This document shows positions 1 to 5,274 of a stretch of DNA of 20,360 nt, piece by piece. How positions within the stretch are numbered: the first letter of the stretch is position 1; each line of letters opens with the position of its first letter. The position numbers were made by a program, and so were the translations under genes. The notes under the pieces were generated by a model, which was not told the DNA's origin, did not search any database, and saw nothing but the letters and a program-made list of their open reading frames with translations. Source of the stretch: Parcubacteria group bacterium GW2011_GWA2_50_10b (GTDB lineage Bacteria > Patescibacteriota > Minisyncoccia > Phycocordibacterales > Zambryskibacteraceae); assembly GCA_001004085.1 (NCBI GenBank), contig LCQJ01000006.1:1355-21714 (forward strand), given 5' to 3'.

Positions 1-179
1 TCTTCAACCGCCTTATTGGCACTAGCCTCGGTGCCGCTTGTGGTGAGCGAAGTCGAACCAAAATTAACCAGAGCCCAGATGCCGAAAACGAGCAGAGTAA
101 AACCGCCGGAAGCCAGGAGAGCGAAACGCTTCTTGTGATGATGGGGCCTTTGATGGAGGGTCGCGAGGTATTGTCTCAT
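1..179 (-). CDS. N-terminal part of a single-pass membrane protein (runs off the left edge)
   Basis: The reading frame starts at the ATG at 179-177 and is open to the window edge, giving 59 residues with no stop. The protein starts MRQYLATLHQ, followed by a His/Lys/Arg-rich stretch (RPHHHKKR), then a hydrophobic segment at about residues 19-39 (FALLASGGFTLLVFGIWALV). It continues with a Ser/Thr-rich region containing GSTSLTTSGTE. This looks like a short cytoplasmic N-terminus, one membrane anchor and an extracellular rest that is not visible. It lies 33 nt downstream of the MBL-like gene on the same strand, so the two are probably co-transcribed; no clear ribosome binding site is seen. The DNA for GSTSLTTSG resembles a short dispersed word also seen near 13938-13966. 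Function unknown. Confidence 0.6.
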   Translation of the reverse strand, partial: MRQYLATLHQRPHHHKKRFALLASGGFTLLVFGIWALVNFGSTSLTTSGTEASANKAVE

Positions 180-212
180 CTTATTCTTAAATCATGAATC
201 CTAAATCCTAAA

Positions 213-773
213 TCATTCCTCTTTCAGAACCACTATCTCACTCTCCTTGCCTTCGAGGTCTTTCTTCTTGACCACGAATTTGTCGAGCGCTTCGACTTTG
301 TCGCCGCCCTCTTTGATAAATTGGTCAAGAGCGGGCTTGGCGTAATGCATGGGAATGATGACGGACGGTTCGAGTGAGACCGCCAGTTTGTAGGCCGCGG
401 AAGGCTCGAGCACCTCATTGCCGCCGACCGGTACGAAAAGGATGTCGATATCCTCGATAGCCTCGAGAGTCTTGGTCGGCAGCTGTGGATTGAATAACGA
501 GCCGAGAAAACAGAGCTTCAAACCTTCAAAAGATATGAGGTAGATGGTATTCAGTTTGTCTTTGGCCTCGGAGAGAAAGCCTTTGATGAAAACGTCTTTG
601 ATTTCGTATTCACCCGGACCAGCGATGACGAAGCCGGACTTCTCGGCGGTCTCGGCGCGGCTGCCGGTAAAGAGCGTGACGGCGGCGCTGATCTTGGATT
701 GAGGGTTAACCGCCAAGGTGAGTTCGCCTTGGGAAATTTTGAAGCCCTCTACCCCTTGGTAGCTAATAATCAT
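213..773 (-). CDS. MBL-fold-like protein without the HxHxDH metal motif
   Basis: A 186-aa protein starting MIISYQGVEGFKIS. The start at 773 is preferred over an upstream in-frame extension because the family-like N-terminal strand begins here and a TGCTATAAT box lies 6 nt upstream. The layout resembles small UlaG/YfiE-like metallo-beta-lactamase-fold proteins: a GxEGFKI-like start, the stretch GFVIAGPGEYEIKDVFIKG near residues 64-82, then FLGSL, ILFVPVGG and IIPMHY. The zinc-binding HxHxDH expected between the first strands is absent; that region reads AVTLFTGSRAETAEKSG. Only the late PMHY histidine remains. Metal-dependent hydrolysis is therefore doubtful; it may be a structural or binding relic. 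The next gene on the strand is the membrane protein at 179-1. Family assignment is inferred from overall layout. Confidence 0.7.
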   Translation of the reverse strand: MIISYQGVEGFKISQGELTLAVNPQSKISAAVTLFTGSRAETAEKSGFVIAGPGEYEIKDVFIKGFLSEAKDKLNTIYLISFEGLKLCFLGSLFNPQLPTKTLEAIEDIDILFVPVGGNEVLEPSAAYKLAVSLEPSVIIPMHYAKPALDQFIKEGGDKVEALDKFVVKKKDLEGKESEIVVLKEE

Positions 774-779
774 GAGGTA

Positions 780-808
780 ATTATAGCAAAAATAAGCCCT
801 TTTTTCAC
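780..808 (-). promoter_or_regulatory. Promoter of the MBL-like gene, probably leaderless
   Basis: Reading the minus strand, GTGAAA (808-803) is separated by 17 nt from TATAAT (785-780), which is preceded by TGC (extended -10). The ATG begins only 6 nt after the -10 box, so the predicted transcription start coincides with the start codon. Its -35 box is 2 nt from the -35 of the divergent plus-strand promoter. Confidence 0.6.
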
Positions 809-810
809 GC

Positions 811-839
811 TTGACAGAAGTACTATAGTGTGCTAAGAT
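811..839 (+). promoter_or_regulatory. Strong sigma70-type promoter of the 41-aa membrane peptide gene
   Basis: A perfect TTGACA (811-816) is followed after 17 nt by TAAGAT (834-839). The expected start is near 846, just before the leader hairpin at 852. This is the best consensus promoter seen in the window. Confidence 0.8.
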
Positions 840-851
840 AGGCACAGATAC

Positions 852-879
852 AAGGGCGGGACCAAGCGGTTCCGCCCTT
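852..879 (+). promoter_or_regulatory. GC-rich 5' leader hairpin
   Basis: AAGGGCGGGACC (852-863) pairs with GGTTCCGCCCTT (868-879) around an AAGC loop, 12 bp with one G-U pair. It lies within about 6 nt of the predicted transcript 5' end and ends 4 nt before the AAGGAG ribosome binding site. No U-run follows, so an attenuator is less likely than a 5'-protecting stem or a translation-modulating element. Confidence 0.6.
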
Positions 880-893
880 TCCAAAGGAGTTTT

Positions 894-1019
894 ATGCTTG
901 ACTCGATTGTGATTGCGGTCGTGATCGCGGTGAGCGTGGTGGCCATCCACCTCATCCTCGAACACCGGCGCAAGAAGCGCGAGTGGAAGAGGATGATGGA
1001 GGAACGTTTTAAAGATTAA
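894..1019 (+). CDS. 41-aa single-pass membrane peptide
   Basis: A short open frame starting MLDSIVIAVV. A hydrophobic helix (about residues 4-22, ending AIHLIL) is followed by a strongly basic and acidic tail, EHRRKKREWKRMMEERFKD. It has its own consensus promoter (811-839), a good AAGGAG ribosome binding site 7 nt before the ATG, which is rare in this window, and its own terminator immediately after the stop. This complete, compact transcription unit supports a real gene despite the length. The expected topology is a short outside N-terminus, one helix and a cytoplasmic positively charged tail. I do not recognise a family; function unknown. Confidence 0.7.
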   Translation: MLDSIVIAVVIAVSVVAIHLILEHRRKKREWKRMMEERFKD

Positions 1020-1060
1020 TGAGCTAGTCAAAGAATACCTTGATTAGCTCATTTTTGTTT
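1018..1060 (+). terminator. Rho-independent terminator after the 41-aa gene
   Basis: AATGAGCTA (1018-1026) pairs with TAGCTCATT (1045-1053), with further inner pairing TCAA/TTGA, followed by a T-rich run TTTTTGTTT. The stem overlaps the stop codon of the small gene. The 3' arm also contains the predicted -35 of the rpsA promoter. Confidence 0.75.
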
Positions 1061-1068
1061 GCTATTGT
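1040..1068 (+). promoter_or_regulatory. Likely rpsA promoter, overlapping the upstream terminator
   Basis: TTGATT (1040-1045), 17 nt, then TATTGT (1063-1068) preceded by TGC (extended -10). The predicted start near 1075 would give a leader of about 83 nt before the rpsA ATG. The -35 lies in the 3' half of the preceding terminator hairpin. Confidence 0.5.
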
Positions 1069-1103
1069 ATCCAGGTTCTTTATCAGTCCCCGTTTCTGTT
1101 ATC

Positions 1104-1138
1104 CCTTTTGCTCTGGCAACCACTGATGAAGCAAAAGG
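1104..1138 (+). promoter_or_regulatory. Hairpin in the rpsA leader
   Basis: CCTTTTGCT (1104-1112) and AGCAAAAGG (1130-1138) form a 9-bp stem with a 17-nt loop, 19 nt before the rpsA ATG. AAAAGG, the only purine-rich ribosome-binding-like tract nearby, lies in the 3' arm, so the fold could influence S1 translation. Autoregulation of S1 on its own leader is known in enterobacteria; applying it here is inference. Confidence 0.4.
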
Positions 1139-1157
1139 ACCGGAAGCGGCCACTCAC

Positions 1158-2360
1158 ATGTCATTATTTGGAAGAAAGAAAAAGAGCGAAAGCGAGAGAG
1201 ATTTGGAGGTCGTCGGAGCCCCCGAAGAGAGGGTTAAGACCGACACAATCTCGCTCGCTGGAGCAAAAAAAACTAAGAAGAAAGCGGCAGCCCCTCAAGA
1301 GGATGCCGCCGTAACCGCGTATCTGGAGAAAATTCCTACTCCTCCGGCGGTCGACGACCTGGTGGAGGGCCCAGTCATCTCCATCGACAAGGGCGCGGTC
1401 TTTATCGACCTGCCGCCCTTCGGCACCGGCATCATCTACGGGCGCGAGTTCATCAACGCCCGAGACATTATCAAAAAGATTAACGTCGGCGATATCGTCG
1501 CCGGCAAAGTCGTCGGCATCGGCGGCGCCGAAGGTTATATTGAAATCTCCCTCAAGGAAGCACGTCAAGCTATCATCTGGAACGAGGCCGAAGACGCCAT
1601 CCGCGAGAAGCGCGTCTTCGAACTGCCTATCTCGGATGCCAACAAAGGCGGCTTGATTATCAACTGGCAGGGCATCATCGGCTTCTTGCCGGCTTCCCAA
1701 CTCAAGCCGGAACATTACCCGCGCATCTCCGACGGCGACAAGGACAAGATTCTCGATGAATTGAAGAAACTGGTCGGCGAGAAGCTTTCCGTCACCATCA
1801 TCGGTGTCAATCCCAAGGAAGGCAAATTGATTTTCTCGGAAAAGAGTCCTGAGACCAAAGACAAGGAGAACATCGTCGCCCGCTACGCCTTGGGTGATGA
1901 ATTGACCGGCGAAGTGACGGGTCTCGTCGACTTCGGCGTCTTCGTCAAACTCGAAGAAGGTCTCGAAGGCCTGGTCCACATCTCGGAAATCGATTGGGGT
2001 CTGGTCGAGAATCCGAAAACCATGTTTAAAATTGGCGAAAAGGTCAAAGTCAAGGTGATTGAAATCAAGGACGACAAGATTTCCCTCTCTATCAAGGCCC
2101 TGAAGGAGAACCCGTGGCGCGAAGCGGAGAAGAAATACAAAAAAGACGCCGTCGTCCAGGGAGTCATCATCAAATTCAACAAGCATGGCGCGCTGGCCTC
2201 CATAGAGGAAGGTGTCGCCGGCCTGGTACACGTCTCGGAGTTCGGCTCGGAAGAGAAACTGCGCGAGAAGCTCGAGATGGGCAAAGTTTACACCTTCAAA
2301 ATCACCCTCTTCGACCCCAAAGAGCAGAAGATGGCACTGAGTTTCGTGGATAAAAAGTAA
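1158..2360 (+). CDS. rpsA: 30S ribosomal protein S1 (four S1 domains)
   Basis: A 400-aa protein that helps bring mRNA to the 30S subunit. The ATG at 1158 (MSLFGRKKKS) is preferred over the longer frame from a TTG at 1059, because the upstream residues are unrelated to S1 proteins and would run through the promoter and leader hairpin. After a charged Lys/Ala-rich N-terminus there are four OB-fold S1 repeats at about residues 67-135, 150-228, 245-315 and 328-398. Repeats 3 and 4 are the most canonical (GxVTGLVDFGVFVKL with GLVHISE; GVIIKFNKHGALASI with GLVHVSE). Repeat 2 is the most divergent. Four repeats rather than the six of E. coli is common in short bacterial S1 proteins. It stands alone with its own promoter and a strong hairpin behind it. 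No good Shine-Dalgarno precedes the ATG. Confidence 0.92.
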   Translation: MSLFGRKKKSESERDLEVVGAPEERVKTDTISLAGAKKTKKKAAAPQEDAAVTAYLEKIPTPPAVDDLVEGPVISIDKGAVFIDLPPFGTGIIYGREFINARDIIKKINVGDIVAGKVVGIGGAEGYIEISLKEARQAIIWNEAEDAIREKRVFELPISDANKGGLIINWQGIIGFLPASQLKPEHYPRISDGDKDKILDELKKLVGEKLSVTIIGVNPKEGKLIFSEKSPETKDKENIVARYALGDELTGEVTGLVDFGVFVKLEEGLEGLVHISEIDWGLVENPKTMFKIGEKVKVKVIEIKDDKISLSIKALKENPWREAEKKYKKDAVVQGVIIKFNKHGALASIEEGVAGLVHVSEFGSEEKLREKLEMGKVYTFKITLFDPKEQKMALSFVDKK

Positions 2361-2374
2361 AAAATAAAATGGGA

Positions 2375-2406
2375 AAGGCCTGCCAGCGCGTGCGCTGGCA
2401 GGCCTT
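2375..2406. terminator. Long GC-rich hairpin between convergent units
   Basis: A perfect 15-bp inverted repeat, AAGGCCTGCCAGCGC (2375-2389) and its complement (2392-2406), with a 2-nt centre. It lies 14 nt after the rpsA stop. The plus side lacks a T-run (ATCCTCC follows); on the minus strand TTTCCCATTTTATTTTTT follows. It is probably a transcription terminator or mRNA 3'-end stabiliser usable from both sides, as the pth operon converges from the right. Confidence 0.7.
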
Positions 2407-2500
2407 ATCCTCCTATGTGCCTGTTTCTTTCTGAACGAAATGTTGCACCAATTTCCGTCGAAAGTCAATCTCAAGTTTAGATTTTTGGATTTAAAATTTT

Positions 2501-2520
2501 CACTATGATATATCATAGTG
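2501..2520. repeat. Perfect 20-bp palindrome
   Basis: CACTATGATATATCATAGTG reads identically on both strands. It sits in the 246-bp spacer between the convergent rpsA and pth operons, 2 nt before another inverted repeat. It could be an operator-like site or an RNA hairpin; no neighbouring promoter explains it. Confidence 0.75.
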
Positions 2521-2522
2521 CT

Positions 2523-2565
2523 CGTATACAACTATTTCTGCTATAGCCTGAGATAGTTGTATACG
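2523..2565. repeat. 13-bp inverted repeat with 17-nt loop
   Basis: CGTATACAACTAT (2523-2535) and ATAGTTGTATACG (2553-2565) are perfect complements. The sequence continues GTTATCTTTT on the plus strand, and a partial partner AGATAATAACGT lies at 2585-2596, so a second overlapping fold is possible. Position suggests a terminator for the converging operon, but the site is unusually AT-rich for that. The rest of 2407-2606 shows no gene I can support. Confidence 0.65.
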
Positions 2566-2606
2566 TTATCTTTTCACCACAGTGAGATAATAACGTATGC
2601 GCAGAT

Positions 2607-2993
2607 TTAGAATTTCCCCTCCATAAAATCCATTTGTTCGGCTGGAATACTTTTGCTTATTCCGTACCTTACTACTTGGTCAATTGAATTCTTATCGTCT
2701 GTGCGAAATTCGAAAATTCTGCCGCCCTCGCCGTCATCAGCTCCGAACGCAATAATGATGTCATTTTTATCTTCGGCTCCCCTGCCATCCATGTACCACG
2801 GCACATTCGGGTCGTCATAATGCTTTACCATGGCTTTCTGCAGCTCTTTAAGCTGTTCTATGTCAGCGACCACTTCATCTATACCAATCCATTCATCCCG
2901 TTCGAATCTTTCAATAGTTTTCGCTCCTAAGTCATCCAGAATTTTCGGGTCGATAAACGCTCCCCGCACCACTCGCATCCTGTATTTTTTCAT
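2607..2993 (-). CDS. Hypothetical 128-aa protein at the end of the pth operon
   Basis: Starts MKKYRMRVVRGAFIDPKILD. The protein is acidic and apparently soluble, with no signal peptide or membrane helix. A charged helix-like segment (DEVVADIEQLKELQKAMVKHY, about residues 38-58) precedes a segment rich in Asp and Gly (DGRGAEDKNDIIIAFGADDG) and a final EFRTDDKNSIDQVVRYG region. I do not recognise a family. Its ATG overlaps the Nudix stop by 4 nt (ATGA), implying translational coupling and a reliable start. Like the two genes before it, it looks AT-richer than rpsA, lepB or the ftsZ region. Function unknown. Confidence 0.75.
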   Translation of the reverse strand: MKKYRMRVVRGAFIDPKILDDLGAKTIERFERDEWIGIDEVVADIEQLKELQKAMVKHYDDPNVPWYMDGRGAEDKNDIIIAFGADDGEGGRIFEFRTDDKNSIDQVVRYGISKSIPAEQMDFMEGKF

Positions 2994-3523
2994 TTTATTT
3001 TCTGGTGATAAAGCTTAAAGATAAGGTAAGCCATTCCCTCATTTTTGATCTTTCCTTGTTTGACCATCTTATATGCTTTTGGAAGCGTAGTGGGTACAAC
3101 AGTTATATCTTCATCTTCGTCTCCGTTCAAAGGAGATTTTGCAAGACCCGTGGCAAGATATGTATACCTTTTCCAATCAAGTGATTGTCCCATATCAGTG
3201 AAGTGAAATAACTTCAAATTCCTTGCTTTATAGCCAGTCTCTTCTTGGAGTTCCCGTTGGGCTGCTTTGATCGGCTGTTCCCCCTTATCAACTCTACCAG
3301 CAGGAATTCGCCATAAATACTTTTTATATTTAACCCTGTATTCTCTCGTTAAAAGCAACCTTCTTTTATGATCAAAAGCGAGAATTGAGACGCTGGGAGG
3401 ACGGCTCGCTATCTCAAAAGTTTTTATCTTACCACTTGGAAATACGGCTTTCGCCTGTTTGATCTCATAAATAGTTCCCTTAAAAACGGTTTTATAATTT
3501 CCAACCTTGACTCTATTTTTCAT
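2990..3523 (-). CDS. Nudix hydrolase, ADP-ribose pyrophosphatase-like
   Basis: A 177-aa enzyme of the Nudix family, which cleaves nucleoside diphosphates linked to another moiety. The Nudix box is complete at residues 76-98: G76, E82, R90-E91, E94-E95 and G97, matching GX5EX7REUXEEXGU. A beta-rich N-terminal part (residues 5-45) precedes the fold, as in ADP-ribose pyrophosphatases of the NudF/ADPRase type, and RVKYKKYLWRIPAGRVDKGE fits that subgroup (usually E-P-G before the box; here IPAG). Substrate cannot be fixed from sequence. It starts 1 nt after the CYTH stop and overlaps the next gene by 4 nt, so it is a middle gene of a tight operon. AT-rich compared with the flanks. Confidence 0.88.
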   Translation of the reverse strand: MKNRVKVGNYKTVFKGTIYEIKQAKAVFPSGKIKTFEIASRPPSVSILAFDHKRRLLLTREYRVKYKKYLWRIPAGRVDKGEQPIKAAQRELQEETGYKARNLKLFHFTDMGQSLDWKRYTYLATGLAKSPLNGDEDEDITVVPTTLPKAYKMVKQGKIKNEGMAYLIFKLYHQKIK

Positions 3524-3524
3524 T

Positions 3525-4076
3525 TTATTTGTTCAACTCCAGCTGATAAATCTGGGTGTCATAGCCTCGAGTTTCTTCGTCATTGCGAGAAAGTCCGAGA
3601 GATTCAAGTTCTTTGAATAATTCTTGTCTAACTTCCTCCGCATCAATATTTTCATCAGTCAACTTTTCAAGCTCAATAAAAGTCCCGAGCCTCTCTACTT
3701 CATCCAGACAAATCTCATATAGTCCAAGCTTACCTTTGCGACGAATCTTCTTCACCTCGACTGCCGGATACCACCCCAGTAGTTCAAGCATGTGGTGAAT
3801 CTGCTTCGGGTCCACTACCTCTGTCTCACACTCAATATTGTCGCTTTCGTTGGAACGTTGCTGTTTTAAGGTAAGTTCCGCAGAATCCTTCAAGTAACGG
3901 ATGCGAATAACAATATCTCCCTCCTGTGCCGATTGGAATTCGTTCCTTGAGCCCTTCAAAGAATAAACGACATCATGCTGACTAATCGGCTCGGAAAGCA
4001 CGCAACCCTTTTCGGCGAGTTTACTTTCAACCTCTTTGAGATTATTCGCCCTAAGTTTTATTTCTATTTCTCGCAC
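3525..4076 (-). CDS. CYTH-domain phosphohydrolase / class IV adenylate cyclase-like (CyaB family)
   Basis: A 183-aa protein starting with the signature ExExK (E3, E5, K7 in MREIEIK) of the CYTH triphosphate tunnel fold. Alternating charged strands follow: IVIRIRYLKD, ELTLKQQR, ECETEV, then EVKKIRRKG, YEICLDEVERLGTFIELE and a C-terminal helix. The fold binds triphosphates and a divalent metal; members include CyaB adenylate cyclase, thiamine triphosphatase and inorganic triphosphatase, and the sequence alone does not choose between them. Length matches CyaB-type proteins. It begins 5 nt after pth ends and is followed after 1 nt by the Nudix gene, so the two are likely co-transcribed with pth. 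Confidence 0.85.
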   Translation of the reverse strand: MREIEIKLRANNLKEVESKLAEKGCVLSEPISQHDVVYSLKGSRNEFQSAQEGDIVIRIRYLKDSAELTLKQQRSNESDNIECETEVVDPKQIHHMLELLGWYPAVEVKKIRRKGKLGLYEICLDEVERLGTFIELEKLTDENIDAEEVRQELFKELESLGLSRNDEETRGYDTQIYQLELNK

Positions 4077-4081
4077 AAAAT

Positions 4082-4609
4082 TTAATTAAACTCCGTCATC
4101 GCCGGGCCGACGCCCTTCTCAACGATTGCTTCCGTGGCCTCTTTGGCACGCTTAAAAACTTTTTTCAATGTCTCCATCTCCCCCGGCTTGAAGTCGCCCA
4201 GGATGTGCTTCTCGACCGCCGCTTCTCCTTGCGGCTTTTTGAGCTTGCCGCTTGGCGTAACGGGAGCAATACCGATACGGATACGGATAAAAGCTTCGGT
4301 CTTCAAGGCTTTGATAATTGATTCAAGTCCTTTGTGACCGCCCGAGCTTCTATTATAAGAAATCCTCATGCTGCCGAGCGGCAAATCTAAATCGTCGTAA
4401 ATGACCACCAGTTTCTCGGCCGCCTTTTTGCTCTTGACCGCTTTTACCACTCCGCTTCCCGATTTGTTCATGAACGTATCGAGATAAACAAACTTCACCG
4501 GGAGGTCCGAAGCATTTTTGGCAATATATTCCTCCGCCATCCGTCCTGTGTTGTGACGGGTGCGCGCGTACTGTGCTCCGGGATTCCCTAAACCTACGAT
4601 GATATACAT
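4082..4609 (-). CDS. pth: Peptidyl-tRNA hydrolase
   Basis: A 175-aa enzyme that releases peptides from prematurely dropped peptidyl-tRNA in the cytoplasm. Visible family motifs are GLGNPG (residues 6-11), TRHNTG with the catalytic His (H19), FMNKSG with N48, and YDDLDLPLG with the Asp that activates the His (D72). It is shorter than E. coli Pth (about 194 aa), with part of the region before FMN condensed. At the position of the usual GGHNGL motif it reads GGHKGL, with Lys in place of the Asn that helps hold the catalytic water in E. coli. First gene of the minus-strand operon; its promoter region is shared with divergent lepB. No Shine-Dalgarno is seen. Confidence 0.93.
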   Translation of the reverse strand: MYIIVGLGNPGAQYARTRHNTGRMAEEYIAKNASDLPVKFVYLDTFMNKSGSGVVKAVKSKKAAEKLVVIYDDLDLPLGSMRISYNRSSGGHKGLESIIKALKTEAFIRIRIGIAPVTPSGKLKKPQGEAAVEKHILGDFKPGEMETLKKVFKRAKEATEAIVEKGVGPAMTEFN

Positions 4610-4610
4610 A

Positions 4611-4640
4611 TTGCTATTGTGTCAAATCAATTAAGATAAT
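4611..4640 (+). promoter_or_regulatory. Candidate lepB promoter
   Basis: TTGCTA (4611-4616), 18 nt, GATAAT (4635-4640). The predicted start near 4647 leaves a leader of about 10 nt with no Shine-Dalgarno. It overlaps the divergent pth promoter. Confidence 0.45.
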
Positions 4641-4644
4641 ACAA
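4616..4644 (-). promoter_or_regulatory. Candidate pth promoter (leaderless geometry)
   Basis: On the minus strand TTGTAT (4644-4639), 17 nt, CACAAT (4621-4616), then 6 nt and the pth ATG. The boxes are weak (3/6 and 4/6 matches), but the 6-nt gap to the start codon repeats the geometry of the MBL-like and homing endonuclease genes. Confidence 0.35.
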
Positions 4645-4656
4645 TCGTAGCAAATT

Positions 4657-5274
4657 ATGGACTATCCGAAAGAAGAAATGGGCAGTCCTACTTCGCCCAA
4701 GGCTCCTCAGGACAAAAACTCAAAGAGTTTTTGGAAAGAGCTGGGCAAGCTCCTTTTCCTCGCGCTAATCATCGTCATCCCCTTCCGTCTCTACATCGCG
4801 CAGCCCTTTATCGTCGACGGCGCATCCATGGACCCGACATTCAGGAACGGGCAGTACCTCATCGTGGACGAAGTGACTTACCTCTTCAAGACTCCAGAGC
4901 GCGGTTCGGTCCTCATCTTCAAATATCCCGAAGACCCTAAGAAGTATTTCATCAAACGCGTCATCGGCCTCCCCGGTGAAATCATTTCTCTTAAAGAAGG
5001 TGCGGTTACCATCGTCAACAACGACTACCCGGAGGGCCTCACTCTCTATGAGCCTTACGTCAAATTCAAAAAAGAGGATTCTTTGAACTACACTCTCGGA
5101 GAGGGCGAGTACTTCGTCATGGGCGACAACCGACTGGGCAGCTCCGATTCCCGCGTTTGGGGAGCGGTGCCGGAAGCCAACATCATTGGCCGGCCCATCA
5201 TCCGTTTCTTCCCACCGGCTCTTTTCCCCGGGGAGAATACACCTGAAGAAACTCCAGCCAACACAACCCAATGA
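4657..5274 (+). CDS. lepB: Signal peptidase I
   Basis: A 205-aa membrane-anchored serine protease that removes signal peptides from exported proteins. A polar N-terminus (about 24 residues) leads to one transmembrane helix (about residues 32-50, LLFLALIIVIPFRLYIA). The catalytic domain follows, with the serine in GASMDPT (S57), the general-base lysine in FIKRVIGLPG (K100) and the conserved GDNR (156-159) with SSDSR. All box residues for a Ser-Lys dyad are present, so it should be active. A Pro/Thr-rich tail ends the protein. Its stop overlaps the start of the next gene by 4 nt (ATGA). Likely clients in this window are the signal-peptide proteins at 11400 and 16096. Confidence 0.95.
   Translation: MDYPKEEMGSPTSPKAPQDKNSKSFWKELGKLLFLALIIVIPFRLYIAQPFIVDGASMDPTFRNGQYLIVDEVTYLFKTPERGSVLIFKYPEDPKKYFIKRVIGLPGEIISLKEGAVTIVNNDYPEGLTLYEPYVKFKKEDSLNYTLGEGEYFVMGDNRLGSSDSRVWGAVPEANIIGRPIIRFFPPALFPGENTPEETPANTTQ

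Noticed and set aside
1084..1157. Riboswitch in the rpsA leader (contains CTGGCAACC)
   Set aside because: The word resembles part of SAM-I riboswitches, but the other conserved helices are not present and the gene does not fit; only a simple hairpin is supported.
1164..2531. 455-aa minus-strand frame opposite rpsA
   Set aside because: Antisense shadow of the S1 gene; composition is low-complexity Asp/Phe/Val, with no family motifs or start signals.
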